A stretch of 64,000 bases of DNA from Notolepis coatsorum. Its lineage: Eukaryota; Chordata; Actinopteri; Aulopiformes; Paralepididae. The translations under genes and the position numbers were made by a program. The DNA lies in NCBI GenBank assembly GCA_963971535.1, contig OZ020593.1, positions 11,846,739-11,910,738 on the forward strand, written 5' to 3'. This document shows positions 1 to 12,500 of the stretch, piece after piece. The notes beneath the pieces are model-generated. The model searched no databases and was not told where the DNA came from. It saw only the letters and a list, made by a program, of their open reading frames with translations. The stretch's first letter is position 1, and every line of letters begins with the position of its first letter.

Positions 1-375
1 CGACTAAAAACACACTCCTTCACAAACACTAAGCTTTTACTATTATGCACTTTGCTACAAAGTAATCTGCCTTGCCTATATCACTACCTACTATGCCAAT
101 ATGTCTTTACTACTATGCACTCAAGACTGTGGCAGCACTCTTACCTAACCTTAGCTGCCAGAGTTGTACCCTTCCCTTCCTGCTGACTTGTTGTACAGAA
201 CTAGTTGTAGGTCGCTTTGGTTAATGTATGTAAAACCTATGTATATATCTATGTTCCAGTTGTATGTACTGTTTAATACACTCTACTGATCACAAATACC
301 ACCTACCTGGTTGTGTGGCAATAAAGGAATCTTGTATCTTGTAAGCGTTCAGCTAAATGACTCGATGTGTAAAAC
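1..375 (+). repeat. Interspersed teleost repeat K, copy 1, with a LINE 3' end inside
   Basis: Bases 1-31 recur at 8785, and the rest recurs at 20004..20040, 20539..20572 and 21119..21270. The end, gtcgctttgg...agcgttcagctaaatgactc, is a common fish motif also found inverted at 25500 and 40205. A LINE-like 3' tail (caataaaggaatcttgtatcttg) interrupts it at about 219..343. It ends about 20 bases before the exon A acceptor. Part of an ankra2 intron. Confidence 0.7.
219..343 (+). mobile_element. LINE-like 3' tail
   Basis: Ends ggcaataaaggaatcttgtatcttg and interrupts repeat K at gctttgg/agcgttc. Too short to classify. Confidence 0.4.
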
Positions 376-394
376 GATTGTTGTCTCCTTCCAG

Positions 395-553
395 CGGAGT
401 GCAACATCCAGACGTCTCCGTCGCCGGGGATCCAGGTTCGCCACGTCTACACGCCGTCCACCACCAAGCACTTCTCCCCCATCAAGCAGTCCACCACGCT
501 CACCAACAAGCACCGCGGCAACGAGGTCTCGTCCACGCCGCTCCTGGTGCACT
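395..553 (+). CDS. ankra2: ankra2 coding exon A (first in window)
   Basis: Acceptor ...cttccag ends at 394; donor gtgggt starts at 554. It encodes [20 protein letters not shown] through [11 protein letters not shown]. Entry leaves two bases of a split codon and exit leaves one, which fits exon B. The last ten exon bases and the donor belong to the first unit of an eight-copy 35-bp tandem array, so the array starts inside the exon. Confidence 0.9.
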
Positions 554-3500
554 GTGGGTAAACACTCTGTAAACACACCTGGTGCACTGTGGGTAAACAC
601 TCTGTAAACACACCTGGTGCACTGTGGGTAAACACTCTGTAAACACACCTGGTGCACTGTGGGTAAACACTCTGTAAACACACCTGGTGCACTGTGGGTA
701 AACACTCTGTAAACACACCTGGTGCACTGTGGGTAAACACTCTGTAAACACACCTGGTGCACTGTGGGTAAACACTCTGTAAACACACCTGGTGCACTGT
801 GGGTAAACACTCTGTAAACACAGGTGTGGGCACAGACAGCTGTAAACAGGGTATCTGCCGGGTATTAAAAATGATTAAATTCATCATTCTCAATTTAAGG
901 TCTTAGATGTATTAACATTTTAAAAAAATTATATTGCACAGGTATTGCATTTTTTTTGGGAGGGAATGAAATAATGTTAAAGGGGAACTATTTTACTATT
1001 TCTTTCACTATTTGGGCACTTTTACACAATTCCTGTGAGTCTATGGAACACCTCTGTAATTTTTTTTTTTTTTAATTCATTGTTTTGTATTTCTAATCAA
1101 GTCCTCAAAAACAGCATTTTTCTACCTCAAGATCTTAAGCCGTTTTGAGCCTGGGCTCCAACCACAATGGTAAACCACTGCCTCGCCTGAACATTATCAT
1201 GCAGCTGAGTCTCTCTGACATCACAGATCAGCACATGTTCAGATGACTCAGTTCAGTGAGGGTGAATATTGTGAGAGGAGAATTGGAAGAATACGCCAAT
1301 ATGAGAATTAGAGACATAAATCATATTAATATAAGTCCACATAGCTAGGAAACAATGCTAAACACTCAAAAAGGCCATTTATAAGATAGTTCCCCTTTAA
1401 ATATATTAAATGTTTTTGTATTCAAGCTGTTACCGGGAGCTTGGTCCGTCTGGCGAGAGCTTGTATGGAATATGTGCAGCCGCCCGTTCAGTGTCGCTCT
1501 GTGTTTTTTTTGTGTTGCTAGTATGGTCGTGAAATTGGTATAACATTTAGCTCCTAAGTGGTATTAAAAAGGTCTTTAAAAGTCTTAAATTGAACTTGCT
1601 GAAACCTGCAGATACCCTGTTAAAGCCAACGTAAAACAAATCTTAATTTCATTTCTGTAATGTTTTAGTTATTAGTGTTTAGTGTTTTTTTTTTTTTAAA
1701 CATTAAGACGCAAGATGCTGACACTGGCATGTTTTATGTCTCGTCCTCACAGCACTGTCTATTCACCAGCTCGCAGCGCAAGGAGAGATGGTGTTCCTGG
1801 CTAGTAGGGTTGAACAAGGTGAGAGAGAGAGAGGGTTGAAGTTACAGGCTAGTAGGGTTGAACAAGGTAAGAGAGAGAGAGGGGTGAAGTTACAGGCTAG
1901 TAGGGTTGAACAAGGTGAGAGAGAGGGTTGAGGTTACAGGCTAGTAGCTTGTAGTCTTTTGATGGAATCACTGGGGATTTCTTGTGACTTTTGCTAACAA
2001 GCTGCACTTACCAGTGAAATACAGATGTTTCATGTCTGCCACAGAGATACAGATGTTTGGTGTTGGTAACAGCTGTTTCATGTCTGCCTCGTGGCCACAG
2101 AGATACAGATGTTTGGTAATAATAATAAAATAAATAATAATGGATTGGATTTATATAGCGCTCTTCTCTGACTCAGAGCGCTTCACAGAGTCCATTATTC
2201 GTTCATACACAGTCATACCGGTGGTGGTAAGCTACAATTGCAGCCAGAGCTGCCCTGAGGCAGACTCACGGAAGCGTGGCGAATAATCAACACCTACGGC
2301 CCCCCCGGCCACCACCAACATTCATTCACATGCATACACATTCATACGAGGCAAGTAGGTTAAGTGTCTTGCCCAAGGACACAACGGCAATGGGATGGAC
2401 ATGGGCTTGAGCGGGATTCGAACCACCAACCCTTCGATCATTGGACGCCCCGCTCTACCCCTGAGCCATAGCCGCCCCGTTGGTAACCGCTGTTTCATGT
2501 CTGCCTCGTGGCCACAGAGACTGTGATCAACCTGCAGGACGAGGAAGGCTTCACCCCCCTGATGTGGGCCGCAGCGCACGGGCAGATCGCTGTGGTGGAG
2601 TTCCTGCTTCAAAACGTAAGACACAGTATCTGTTTTTTTTTTTTTTTTATCCACTTTTTCTCCTCATTTTCTATTTTTCTCCCATCCCAATTTTCATGTT
2701 TCCAATTCTCCCCTCCCCTGTCTTGAATATTGCTCGCATATGCCCCCCACTGGTTGGTTGTAGGGAGGATAGAAGCCTTGCATCACGCGTCCCCTCCGGT
2801 ACATGAGGAGGCAGCCTGTCACGTCTTTTCACCTGCACAGCGCGGACTCTCATTGGCGAGGTGTAACGTGTGGGAGGCTCACACTACCCCCGTCATTTCC
2901 TGTCTCTGCTGTGCAGGCGTCCCCCAACCGACCTGTAGGAGTCGCTGTCCACAACGTCCAGACTACCACCCATCGACTTCCACCCGCTGACTCTGCCAAT
3001 TGAGCCAGTATGACCGGACGGCCGGCCCAAGCCGGAGGCAACGCCGACAGCCGGAGTCGAACCCGGTGTCTCTTGCATTGGTGACGAGCGCAATGTCCGC
3101 TGCGCCACACACAGTATCTGTTTTAAAACCCTGAGGTATATATTTGATTTGATCTGTGAGGTGCTGGGTGGCGTAGCGGAGATTGCGCTCGTCACCAATG
3201 CAAGAGACTCCGGTCTCGAATCCCGGTGTCAGCATTGCCTGCGGCTTGGGCCAGTCGTCATACTATCTCAATTGACAGAGGTAGCGGGTGGAAGTCGATG
3301 GGTGGGGATTGGATGTTGTGGACAGCGACTCCTACAGGTCGGTTGGGTGACGCCTGCACAGCAGAGACAGGAAGTATCGGGGGCAGCGTGAGCCTCCCAC
3401 ACGTTACTCCTCGCCACTGAGAGTCCGCGCTGTCTGGTGAAAAGATGCGACAGGCTGCCTTCTCGTGTACCGGAGGGGACACGTGATGCAAGGCTTCTAT

Positions 3501-6500
3501 CCTCACTACAGCCGACCAGTGGGAGGCATAGTCTAGCAACGTTCAAGAGAGGGGAGGGGAGAATACTAGGCAAATACGAATTTGGGATGGGAGAAAAATT
3601 GAAAAACAATGAGAAAAAGTGGATACATTTTCTTTTTCTTTTTTTTATAAAGGAGTTTGATCTGTGAATGGAAAATAAGTACAAAAGGATTTCTTAAATC
3701 AATTGGTCTACCAGCTACATCATGTAACATATGTTTGAGCTTTGGGCTTGTCTGATTGGTTAGAAGGGGCCTTGCAGTGAAACTAGGGCGGGACATCTGG
3801 GCACAGCTCTCTGATTGGTTAGAAGGGGCCTTGCAGTGAAACTAGGGCGGGACATCTGGGCATAGCTAAAAAAACTAAAACAAAGAACTCGTATTTACCT
3901 GTTGTCTAGTGTTAATCTTTGTATCAAGAGCTCAGTCATTCAATTAGAGAATGAAAACATATCTCTGTTCACATTTATTCTGTATGGTGGTGGGGCTGCC
4001 TACGTGTTTACATTTGGGTCACTGATTGGGCCTTTGATTCTATAAAATATGTCTTTAATTTTTTTATATATATATATATTTTTTTTACAATGCATACTTA
4101 AATAAATACTTGTTTAGATTGGACTGTGCTTATTGACGATCTGTCCCTGTTCATGGTCCTTCGCCACAGGGTTCCAACCCCAACCTGCTGGCCAAAGGGA
4201 GGGAGAGCGCCCTGTCGCTGGCCTGCAGCAAGGGCTACACGGACATCGTCAAGATGCTCATCGACTGTGGGGTGGACGTCAACGAGTACGACTGGGTGAG
4301 ACGCTCCGTGCAGCTTTGTTCATCTGTCCAGGATATCTGCGGGGTATTACAAAGTCTTAGAAAGGGTTAAATTCATAATTCTCTATTTAAAGGAAACCGC
4401 CAACATTTTGGGAAATTAGCTTATTTGCCATCTTCCCTGGAGTTTGACAAGACGATACATACCCTTTTTCATCTCTGTGCATGCATTAGCGATACGGTCG
4501 TGAAATTGGTATTAAATCTCGCTCCAAGTGGTATTAAAAAGGTCTAGTGCAACAGAAGAAAAACAAAACAGCTTGCAATAATATCTCTAGGGCTGACCTT
4601 GGAATATTTGTATGGCATTCTAAGCTTCGGGGCCGAGATTCTATTTTAATTCGAAGCTTCGAGATTAAAAAAAAATAAATTTAAAAAGAAAAAGAAAAAA
4701 TTATGTTGTGGGACTTGTACAGCACTTTGTTCAACTTTGTCAGTGCTGTAAAGTTTAAACCTTTTAAAATCTTAGACAAACGAAACACTTTGCTTTCATG
4801 AAATATTGTAAGCCGTCATTTGAGGCTTTATAAAAGCAGCACAATGAACACAAACCTGTCAGTGCCGAGTCCGACCTCATCTTAAATAACAAACGGCATT
4901 GCTTGTTTGAGGTGTGAGGCAACCAAAAAATAAATATATATTTTTTTTAATTTTTTATATATTTGAATTTTATTTTCCCATTCGAATCCCATGCCCATCG
5001 AACGAAGCTTCGAAGTATTTAAGACGGCCCTAAATATCTCACACTCTCATTTAATCAGGGTTTTGAAAATGGATTAGATCATGAAAACAGGCTGTGTGTT
5101 GGTGTGACGTGTTGTTGTGACCCGACCTGTGTGGCTTTCAGAACGGAGGCGCCCCCCTGCTCTACGCCGTCCACGGCAACCACGTCCGCTGCGTGGAGAT
5201 CCTGCTGGGTAAGAGACCAGAGAGGAGGGCCGGGCCATATGGCCAAACATGTTATCACGATATATCACAATAACATTTTTCATATAGATAATTATTGAGG
5301 TTTTTATTAGTATTAATTAAAAAACAAAAAAAATTATTTGCAGCAATTCTTTGCCGTTGCTGCCATCTTTAGTGTTAGAGCCCCTCACACTGTGTACAGA
5401 CTGTTTCAAACTGTATTTTAAATTAGAAAGCAAACAAAATAAATGGACAAGAGAAAAAGAAATCTCAATTTGGTCAGTATTGTCATTTGGACAAGCAAAG
5501 CCATTACTTTAAGTTGCAGGCAAGAAAGACAAGTCTGTCCACTGTCTCTGGTTTTAAAGCTGCCCTGTTGAAGGTCACAATAAAAAAAAAATAAAGATAA
5601 AATTATCGATTTATTAAAATATATCGCGATAATTATCGTTATCGTTTTATCGCCCAGCCCTACCAGAGAGTGAACACCAGAGCTCTGTGGCTGGACATCC
5701 ATCTGGATAACTGCTCTGCATGACTTCACTTTATGGACCTCTGTTGTCGGAACACCATCGTTAACACGGATGGATCCAGTCTTTTCTTTCTTCCATCACA
5801 GGGTTAATGAGCTCGAACCACACTTAAAAGTATGTCTGTGTCAGTTAAAGGAGTGAAACTCTGGAACAATATACCGGATGAAATAAAAAACAGCAGGAGT
5901 ATTTTTAAGTTTAAAAAGATGTTTAAAAACAGGGTTCTAGAATCTTATAGTAAAATGTAACCTACAATCTGTTTTTCCCTACCATGAAACTCTGGTATTG
6001 CAGATGAATTTTTGATTTTCCTATGTTGGCTTATGTTTGTTTGTTTTATCTTTGTTTGTTTTATCTTGCAAACTTTCACCTTTTTTGTTCTTTTCTAGAT
6101 CGGTTTTTGTTGATTTTCAAAAACTTTTTTTTATTTGTTTTTTGAATTAGGGGTAGGTTGCTCTATAAGCCTTCGGCTTCAAACCTATCCTTTTCGTTTG
6201 TTTATTTGTAAAAATGTTAGAATTTTTTTTTGTTTGTTTATTTGTATTTGTAAACATTCAAAATAAAATAATTCATTCATTCATTCATTCTTCCATCACG
6301 GGGTTAATGGTTTCCGTGTTCTTTTGTTGTCTCCAGAGAGCGGAGCCGACCCCACCATGGAGTCAGACTCCGGGTTCAACGCCATGGACATGGCAGTGGC
6401 GATGGGCCATAGGAACGGTATGTATAGTGTGGAGAGATTAGATTAGATCCAAATGTATTGTCATCATCATACAGCACAAGTACAGTACAAGCGAAAAATA

Positions 6501-9500
6501 CATTTGGCATTCCAACCAGAGTGGAGATGCAACAGCGACCAGTGGTTCAGGAGGTAGAGTGGTCGTCTGGTAATCGGAAGGTGCCCGGTTCAATTCATGT
6601 CTAAGTGTCCTTGTTGAGCAAGACACTTAACCCCCGGCCCTAATTGCTCCTGATGAGCAGGTTGGCACCTTGCGTGGTTGTCTCCGCCGCGTGAATGGAA
6701 CAAAATTGTAAAGCGATTTGGATAAAAGCACTATATAAATGTCTAAAACCGGTCTTATTTGACATGCCCTGAGTCGGAGTCGAACCCAGGTCGGCCACTC
6801 CGCGAACTCACCTCTTGGTAATGTGTCGGGATGCCTTTTTAATTAAGGGGAGTGAGTTTACTTGCAGTACCGCTACGTGCCACAGTCGCTTCACAACACA
6901 TGAAGTCCATCGTGACTGTGGATATACTCACGGTACCTCCGTTACAAATGCACCATCTTTCAAAATGTTCAGTTGCTATCGCTATTAGCTCTATCTTTAA
7001 TTTTTCAAAATGTACAGTTGCTATTGCATGCACTCATCTGTGTTTCACCACACACATGAGTGCATGCTTACCAACTGTCCGTCTGCAACACTACTATCAC
7101 CGACATCTAAGAAGGGAGATCCCCCCTTGAATGGCCCTTCTAAGGTTTCTCTCCTCCACATTGCCTGTGGAGCTTTTTTTTCCCTATTGTTAGGTTTTAG
7201 TGAGTTTTTCCTTACCTTCGCGTGGGGTATGTCTGGGAGTGCTTGCATTCTTTCATTTATTTGCATTCATCTAAAAAATGTTTGGACCCTATGGTGTTTT
7301 TGTTCTGTTCTTGACTTATTGTTATGTTGTCTTCTTGACTTGTTTAAAGAAGACCTGTACGGCCCATGGGGACATTAACGTGTGTTGTCGGGCCCTATAA
7401 ATAAATTTGATTTGATTTGATTTAAAGTGCAATAGTAATATACAATGTACAGGTGATTAAACTGGGTATAAAATATATAAATGAGTACCACTGAGTAATA
7501 GTGCTAATCAGATGTATGTACAGAGTTGTAGTATTAATATATACAGTGATACAGGTATAAAGACACTATGGTAGTAAGTCATACTGGCCAGCAGCGTAAC
7601 TAGTGAGATTAGGTAAGGGACATGTACAGATATAGATATAGTATCTACAGCAGTGTTGGGAAAGTTCACTTTCTACATGAACTAGTTCAGTTCACAGTTC
7701 ACAAATTTGAAAGTGAACTAGTTCAGTTCATAGTTCATAATTCAAAATGTTTAACTAAAGTTCATGGTTTCAAAAATGAACTAATTTATAGTTTATAGTT
7801 CTTTTTTCAATACGTTGCTGCGAGCTATTATTTGTCAAATGTATTGCCACAACCCATAATAGAACCACAGAATACTGGCATTTCCATAACGCTTTGCTGC
7901 CTGCCGCCCATTCAGTCCACACTAGTAGCAGCTGCAGCTTTCATCTCTACAGTATATTTTCAGAAACATGAGGAAAAACGTGCTGCTTGAATGGTCTTTA
8001 TTAAGTATAATAATCTAAATATACTTAAAGTACCAAAAGTGAAAGTAGTCATTGTGCAAACATATAAACATATAAACATGTGCCGACATAACTCTGTACT
8101 AACACAACAACACGAGGTAGGAACCAGGCTGAGGTATGAAACTAAGGTTGTACCTCAAAGTTCAATATTCAAAGTGCAAAACATTTACTGACTTTAACTA
8201 AAACTCCTTTAAATGCTCATACTGTACGCCGACGCCGCAGAGTCTGACTCTGAGCGAGTGCAGCGCCTTCTAAAAGTGCGAGTGCTGCTGCTATACTACC
8301 CGACTCCCCAAAGCCCCGCCCAGAGCGGTTGCCAGATTGGGTGGTTTTCCCGCATTATTTTAAAGCCTGTTTACGGTGTGTTTTAACTGGGTTTTCGGCT
8401 GAAAGGCATATGAAATCTGGCACACTTTTGAACGCCGTTATAATATAGTGCTGAGAATGAACGCACTTTTGAACACCGTTATACAGCGCTGAGAATGAAC
8501 GCATTCTCAATTACGCTCATCTAGCGGAAAAAACATCCGTTCAGTTCACGTTCGTCCAAAATACGAACGCGTTCACGAACGATCGTTCATTGAACGCGTT
8601 CAGGTACATCACTGATCTACAGATATGTAAAAGGACTATGTGCAGGTAAGGTATGTACAGACAGTTGTGGATAGATACCTTTGTGCCAAAAACCTGGTCG
8701 TTATTGATGACAGAGGATGTCCGTACAGCAAACTTCCCACCACAGTCAGGAACAGCCCAAATCCAACCAATTGGGTTCCGCCGTCGACTAAAAACACACT
8801 CCTTCACAAACACTAACCGTCGTACTGTCTTTTACTAGTATACACTTTGTATTAAGTAGGGGTGTCCCATATTATCGGCCGATATTGGCATTAAAATGTA
8901 ATATCGAAAACTATCGGTATCGGTTAAAAAATAATATATATATATAGTTTTTTCTTTTACATTTATTTAACCTTTATTTACCCAGGCAAGTAAGTAAGAA
9001 CAAATTCTTATTTTATTTATTGTGAAAAGTATGCATAATGTTGTTGTGTTAATTCCACAACAAGAGATATGTAAGGGATAATGTATTTAACAAGGTCATT
9101 GTCGCAAAATAATTGACCGACACAGAGTTTAAAATACCGAGCCGCCTCGGCGAGGTGTTTTAAACATCAGTGAAGGTCAATTATTTTGCGACAATGATCG
9201 AGTATTGCTATTAGGGATGCCCCGATCGATCGGCCACCGATCGTTATCGGCCGATAATCAGTATAAATATGTGATCGGTGATAATGCTTTATTTTCGCCG
9301 ATCGTCAAAACCGATCGAAAAACGAGATCTCACTCGCTGAGTTCTGTCTCAGACGCTCCGTCTCCTCCTCCTCCTCCTCCTCCCTTCCCCGTGTAAACAA
9401 GCTCGGGCAATAGTCTGCTCTAACCTAGACCTAGTGCATGCGAGCTCCGTGAGCTAACGTTAGCTACCGTTACTGTTTAAACAGAATTACCCAGTCAACT

Positions 9501-12500
9501 ATTCACTTTTAGTTTAATACATGAGGCATTGTTAACGGTATCTAGCCGGCTAGCTACTGATAGCTCCTGATATCAACAAATGCTCCAGCAATAGTCTAGT
9601 ACAGCGGTTCCCAAACTTTTTTGGCCGTGCACCCCCTGTCACCTCCCGACCTAGCTGACGCACCCCCCAATGGGTTTCTGTTCGAAAAGATTGTTGCTGG
9701 TCTCCGTGCACAGATTAAATTTTTTATTTGATCTCTTCCCATGGCGACTATGGATAGGGAATTTCTTTATTTAATTAAAATGTTCACGACAACATGGATG
9801 CATGTACTCTGCCAGCATGTTTAATATCCATAATACTAAAGGTTTGACTAAGATTTTTATGAAATTTTATTGTACATTTTTTTTAATAATTTTTTTTTTT
9901 ATTTACCACCATTAGCCTTTTCATGTCACGCACCACCTAGAGGGCGCTCGCGCACCCACAGTTTGGGAACCACTGGTCTAGTAGACGTGCATGATAGCTC
10001 ACGTTAGCTCACTGTTCAAAACGAAACGTTCCATTAAACTAAATAGTTCACTGAGGCGTTGTCTTAACGTTATCTTGTAGTGCTGAGAGACGGGAGTCTG
10101 AGGCGATGTCCTGAAGTCGAAGGTGACTCCTTTAATATTCATCAGCATAACGACAAATACAATACATTACTAGAAAGCTAAACAGAATGCCAGTGGAACT
10201 GCCACCGCTTAAATAGGCATGCTAGAGGTTTCTAGAAGGTTCTACTATGACATCTTCACCAACGTTCCAGAATATTCTACTATGACATGGGCAGGACTAA
10301 GGTTCTAGAATGTCCTGCCATACTATGACATCATCACCAACGTTCCAGAATGATCGGGCGGTACTAATGTTCTAGAATGTTCCTAACATTAGTTCCGTGG
10401 GTGAATTATGTACCATTACTGTAACTGAGGGGTACAATTCCCTGACTGTATTACTAGATATGATACTTACTACCACTACCTTTGTACTTAATATTCGGCC
10501 ACCCAGTACACGGCATAAATATATTATCATAAACACTCTCACGTAGATGAAACGGATCCAACACAAATGTACGAATTAGAAACAGGTCTTTATTTCTACA
10601 CAGCGATGGTGTGTAGAACAAGCACTTAATCACTTAATTACATTTATGAATTGAAATAGTATGCACTTTTATGGCAAAGAGTATTCGTCGGTATATCAAT
10701 AGAGAATGTCCAATCTCTGAAGGCGCAGGTGGTAAATATACGACCTGGAATAGTTAAGGAATAACAGCAATGATACTTTAATGATTATATACTAGATACA
10801 CTAAGGGGGGGTTAATCCGGTCGCTTGTAAGCCGACAGGAGTAGGAGGGGGGGGGGGGGTAGAATCCGGCTGCCTCGTCCGGCCAAGGGTATCCCAGGTG
10901 AACCCACTGTAGTGCCGTTCAATGCGCCGGCGATCCTTGGACCACAGATGAAAGCAGGTGCTCTTTGTGGGCCGGCTCTCTCCGGTCCACGGGGGAGAGA
11001 CGTGAAGCGACCTCGTCTTGCAGAGCGTCTCCTCACCTTGCGTCCTCTCCAGGGGGGGGGGGTTCCAACACACGGCAGTGTCGGGGGTCTTTATCCATGG
11101 AATAATCAAAGTATACAAAGCATAATCCGTGCCTGGGAAGGCGGGCTGTCGTCGGTAGAATAATCCGGTATACAGGTCCACTCGCTCGTCGGCTCTGGGG
11201 CTCCTCGGGTGCAGCTTCACATGGGGTCAACCACCCTGGGTAAGCAGCCAGTTCTCTGCCCGAAACGATGGGGTACTGACTACGGTAGTATTCTCACCGC
11301 ACGAAGCACTATATATTAACAGACTATTATTAGCTTAATAGACTACGTCCAACTCGACGATATAGTGCCAAATATGACTATTCAAATATTAATATACACG
11401 ATGTCTCAATACCGATGGTAGGCGAACTTGGCCTTACTCCCACACGTGGCGTCGCGGGGAGGCTTTACGTCTGTGACTCTATTGGAGGGTAAGAAACTGG
11501 ACTGAAAAGAAAGTCCTACTTTAGTAGCGCAGTATATATACGCACTATGAACAAATAGTCCCGTTAGTGGTGCGGTAGCCAGATTCCTACGCGGAACTAG
11601 GACTTGTTCGTACATGTGGAGCGGTACGTTTGAACTGGGTCTGAGGGGTATGGCAGCCTGGCACCAAGGTCTCGACCAATAGTAGAATGGAGACTATTAT
11701 GGGATGTTCAGTAGGCTAGAATGGATATTCAATGCATATTGTACAAGGAATATACAAGGGATATCAGGGAATATTAGAGAATATACAAATACAATTAAAT
11801 ATATATATATAAATAAATATATGTATTCGGTTTAATCTGGCCCTTCACAACAGCCACCCCCTGAATAGGTCCCAGACCTAATCAGTTAAACAGAGACAGA
11901 TTAATCGCGTTGTCTATTTACACATAAGGGTTCGCTGTAGGGGTCAGTCAACTTCACAAAGTCATAGGGTTGTAGGGTCATGGTCATCATCGATTGTGTC
12001 TGGGAGTCGAGGCAGTTCTATGAGCCTTGCCACGGGACGGGTGTAAGTGCGACCCTGGACGAGCACTTCAGCTGCTCGGACCTTGCCGTCGGCACCGGTG
12101 ATCACTTTGCTTACGCGGCCGGCCGGCCACATAGCTCTGGGCAGTGATTGATCAATAATCATGACGACTGTTCCTTCTGTCAAATTGTCTCTCTCCTTTA
12201 CCCACTTCTGGCGGGTCTGTAGAGACGGTAGGTAGTGCAGTAGGAAACTGTTCCAAAACTTGTCGGCTAATACTTGGCTGTACCTCCACATTCGTCGGCC
12301 GTTCGCTTCTTCAGGCCGGTACATTGTCTGGGGTAATGCAGGATCTAGCCGCCCCATCAGGAGTGTGTTGGGGGTAACTGGGTCGATATCCGCCACATCA
12401 CTGGAGACATATCCGAGGGGCTTCGAGTTAAGTACTCCCTCAATCTCCGTGAGGACTGTTTCTGCTCCTGCGTGATGTACATCCTCATCGTATTTCTTTA

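Larger units (their letters stand above)
6440..8670 (-). mobile_element. LINE-like 3' region, split by other elements
   Basis: Pieces (tgtattgtcatcatcatacagc, cagtgtacaggtgattaaac, gtatgtacagacagttgtgg) match 56978..57355 in reverse orientation. Interrupted by a SINE (6527), a LINE tail (~7100..7425) and the 964-bp hAT-like element (7651). Confidence 0.6.

Noticed and set aside
544-823. CRISPR-like regular array (also 22671..23622 and 33500..35885)
   Set aside because: Eukaryotic minisatellites; units abut with no unique spacers and no cas genes.
349-893. Minus-strand frames with repeating [12 protein letters not shown]
   Set aside because: Shadow of the 35-bp minisatellite opposite ankra2 exon A.
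2508-2726. 72-codon frame containing the exon C ankyrin repeat as a separate gene
   Set aside because: It is ankra2 exon C read through its donor into a SINE poly-T tract.
6527-6610. tRNA gene-like sequence with A and B boxes (also in other SINE heads)
   Set aside because: Heads of SINEs: mismatched arms, followed by SINE body and tail, several dispersed copies.
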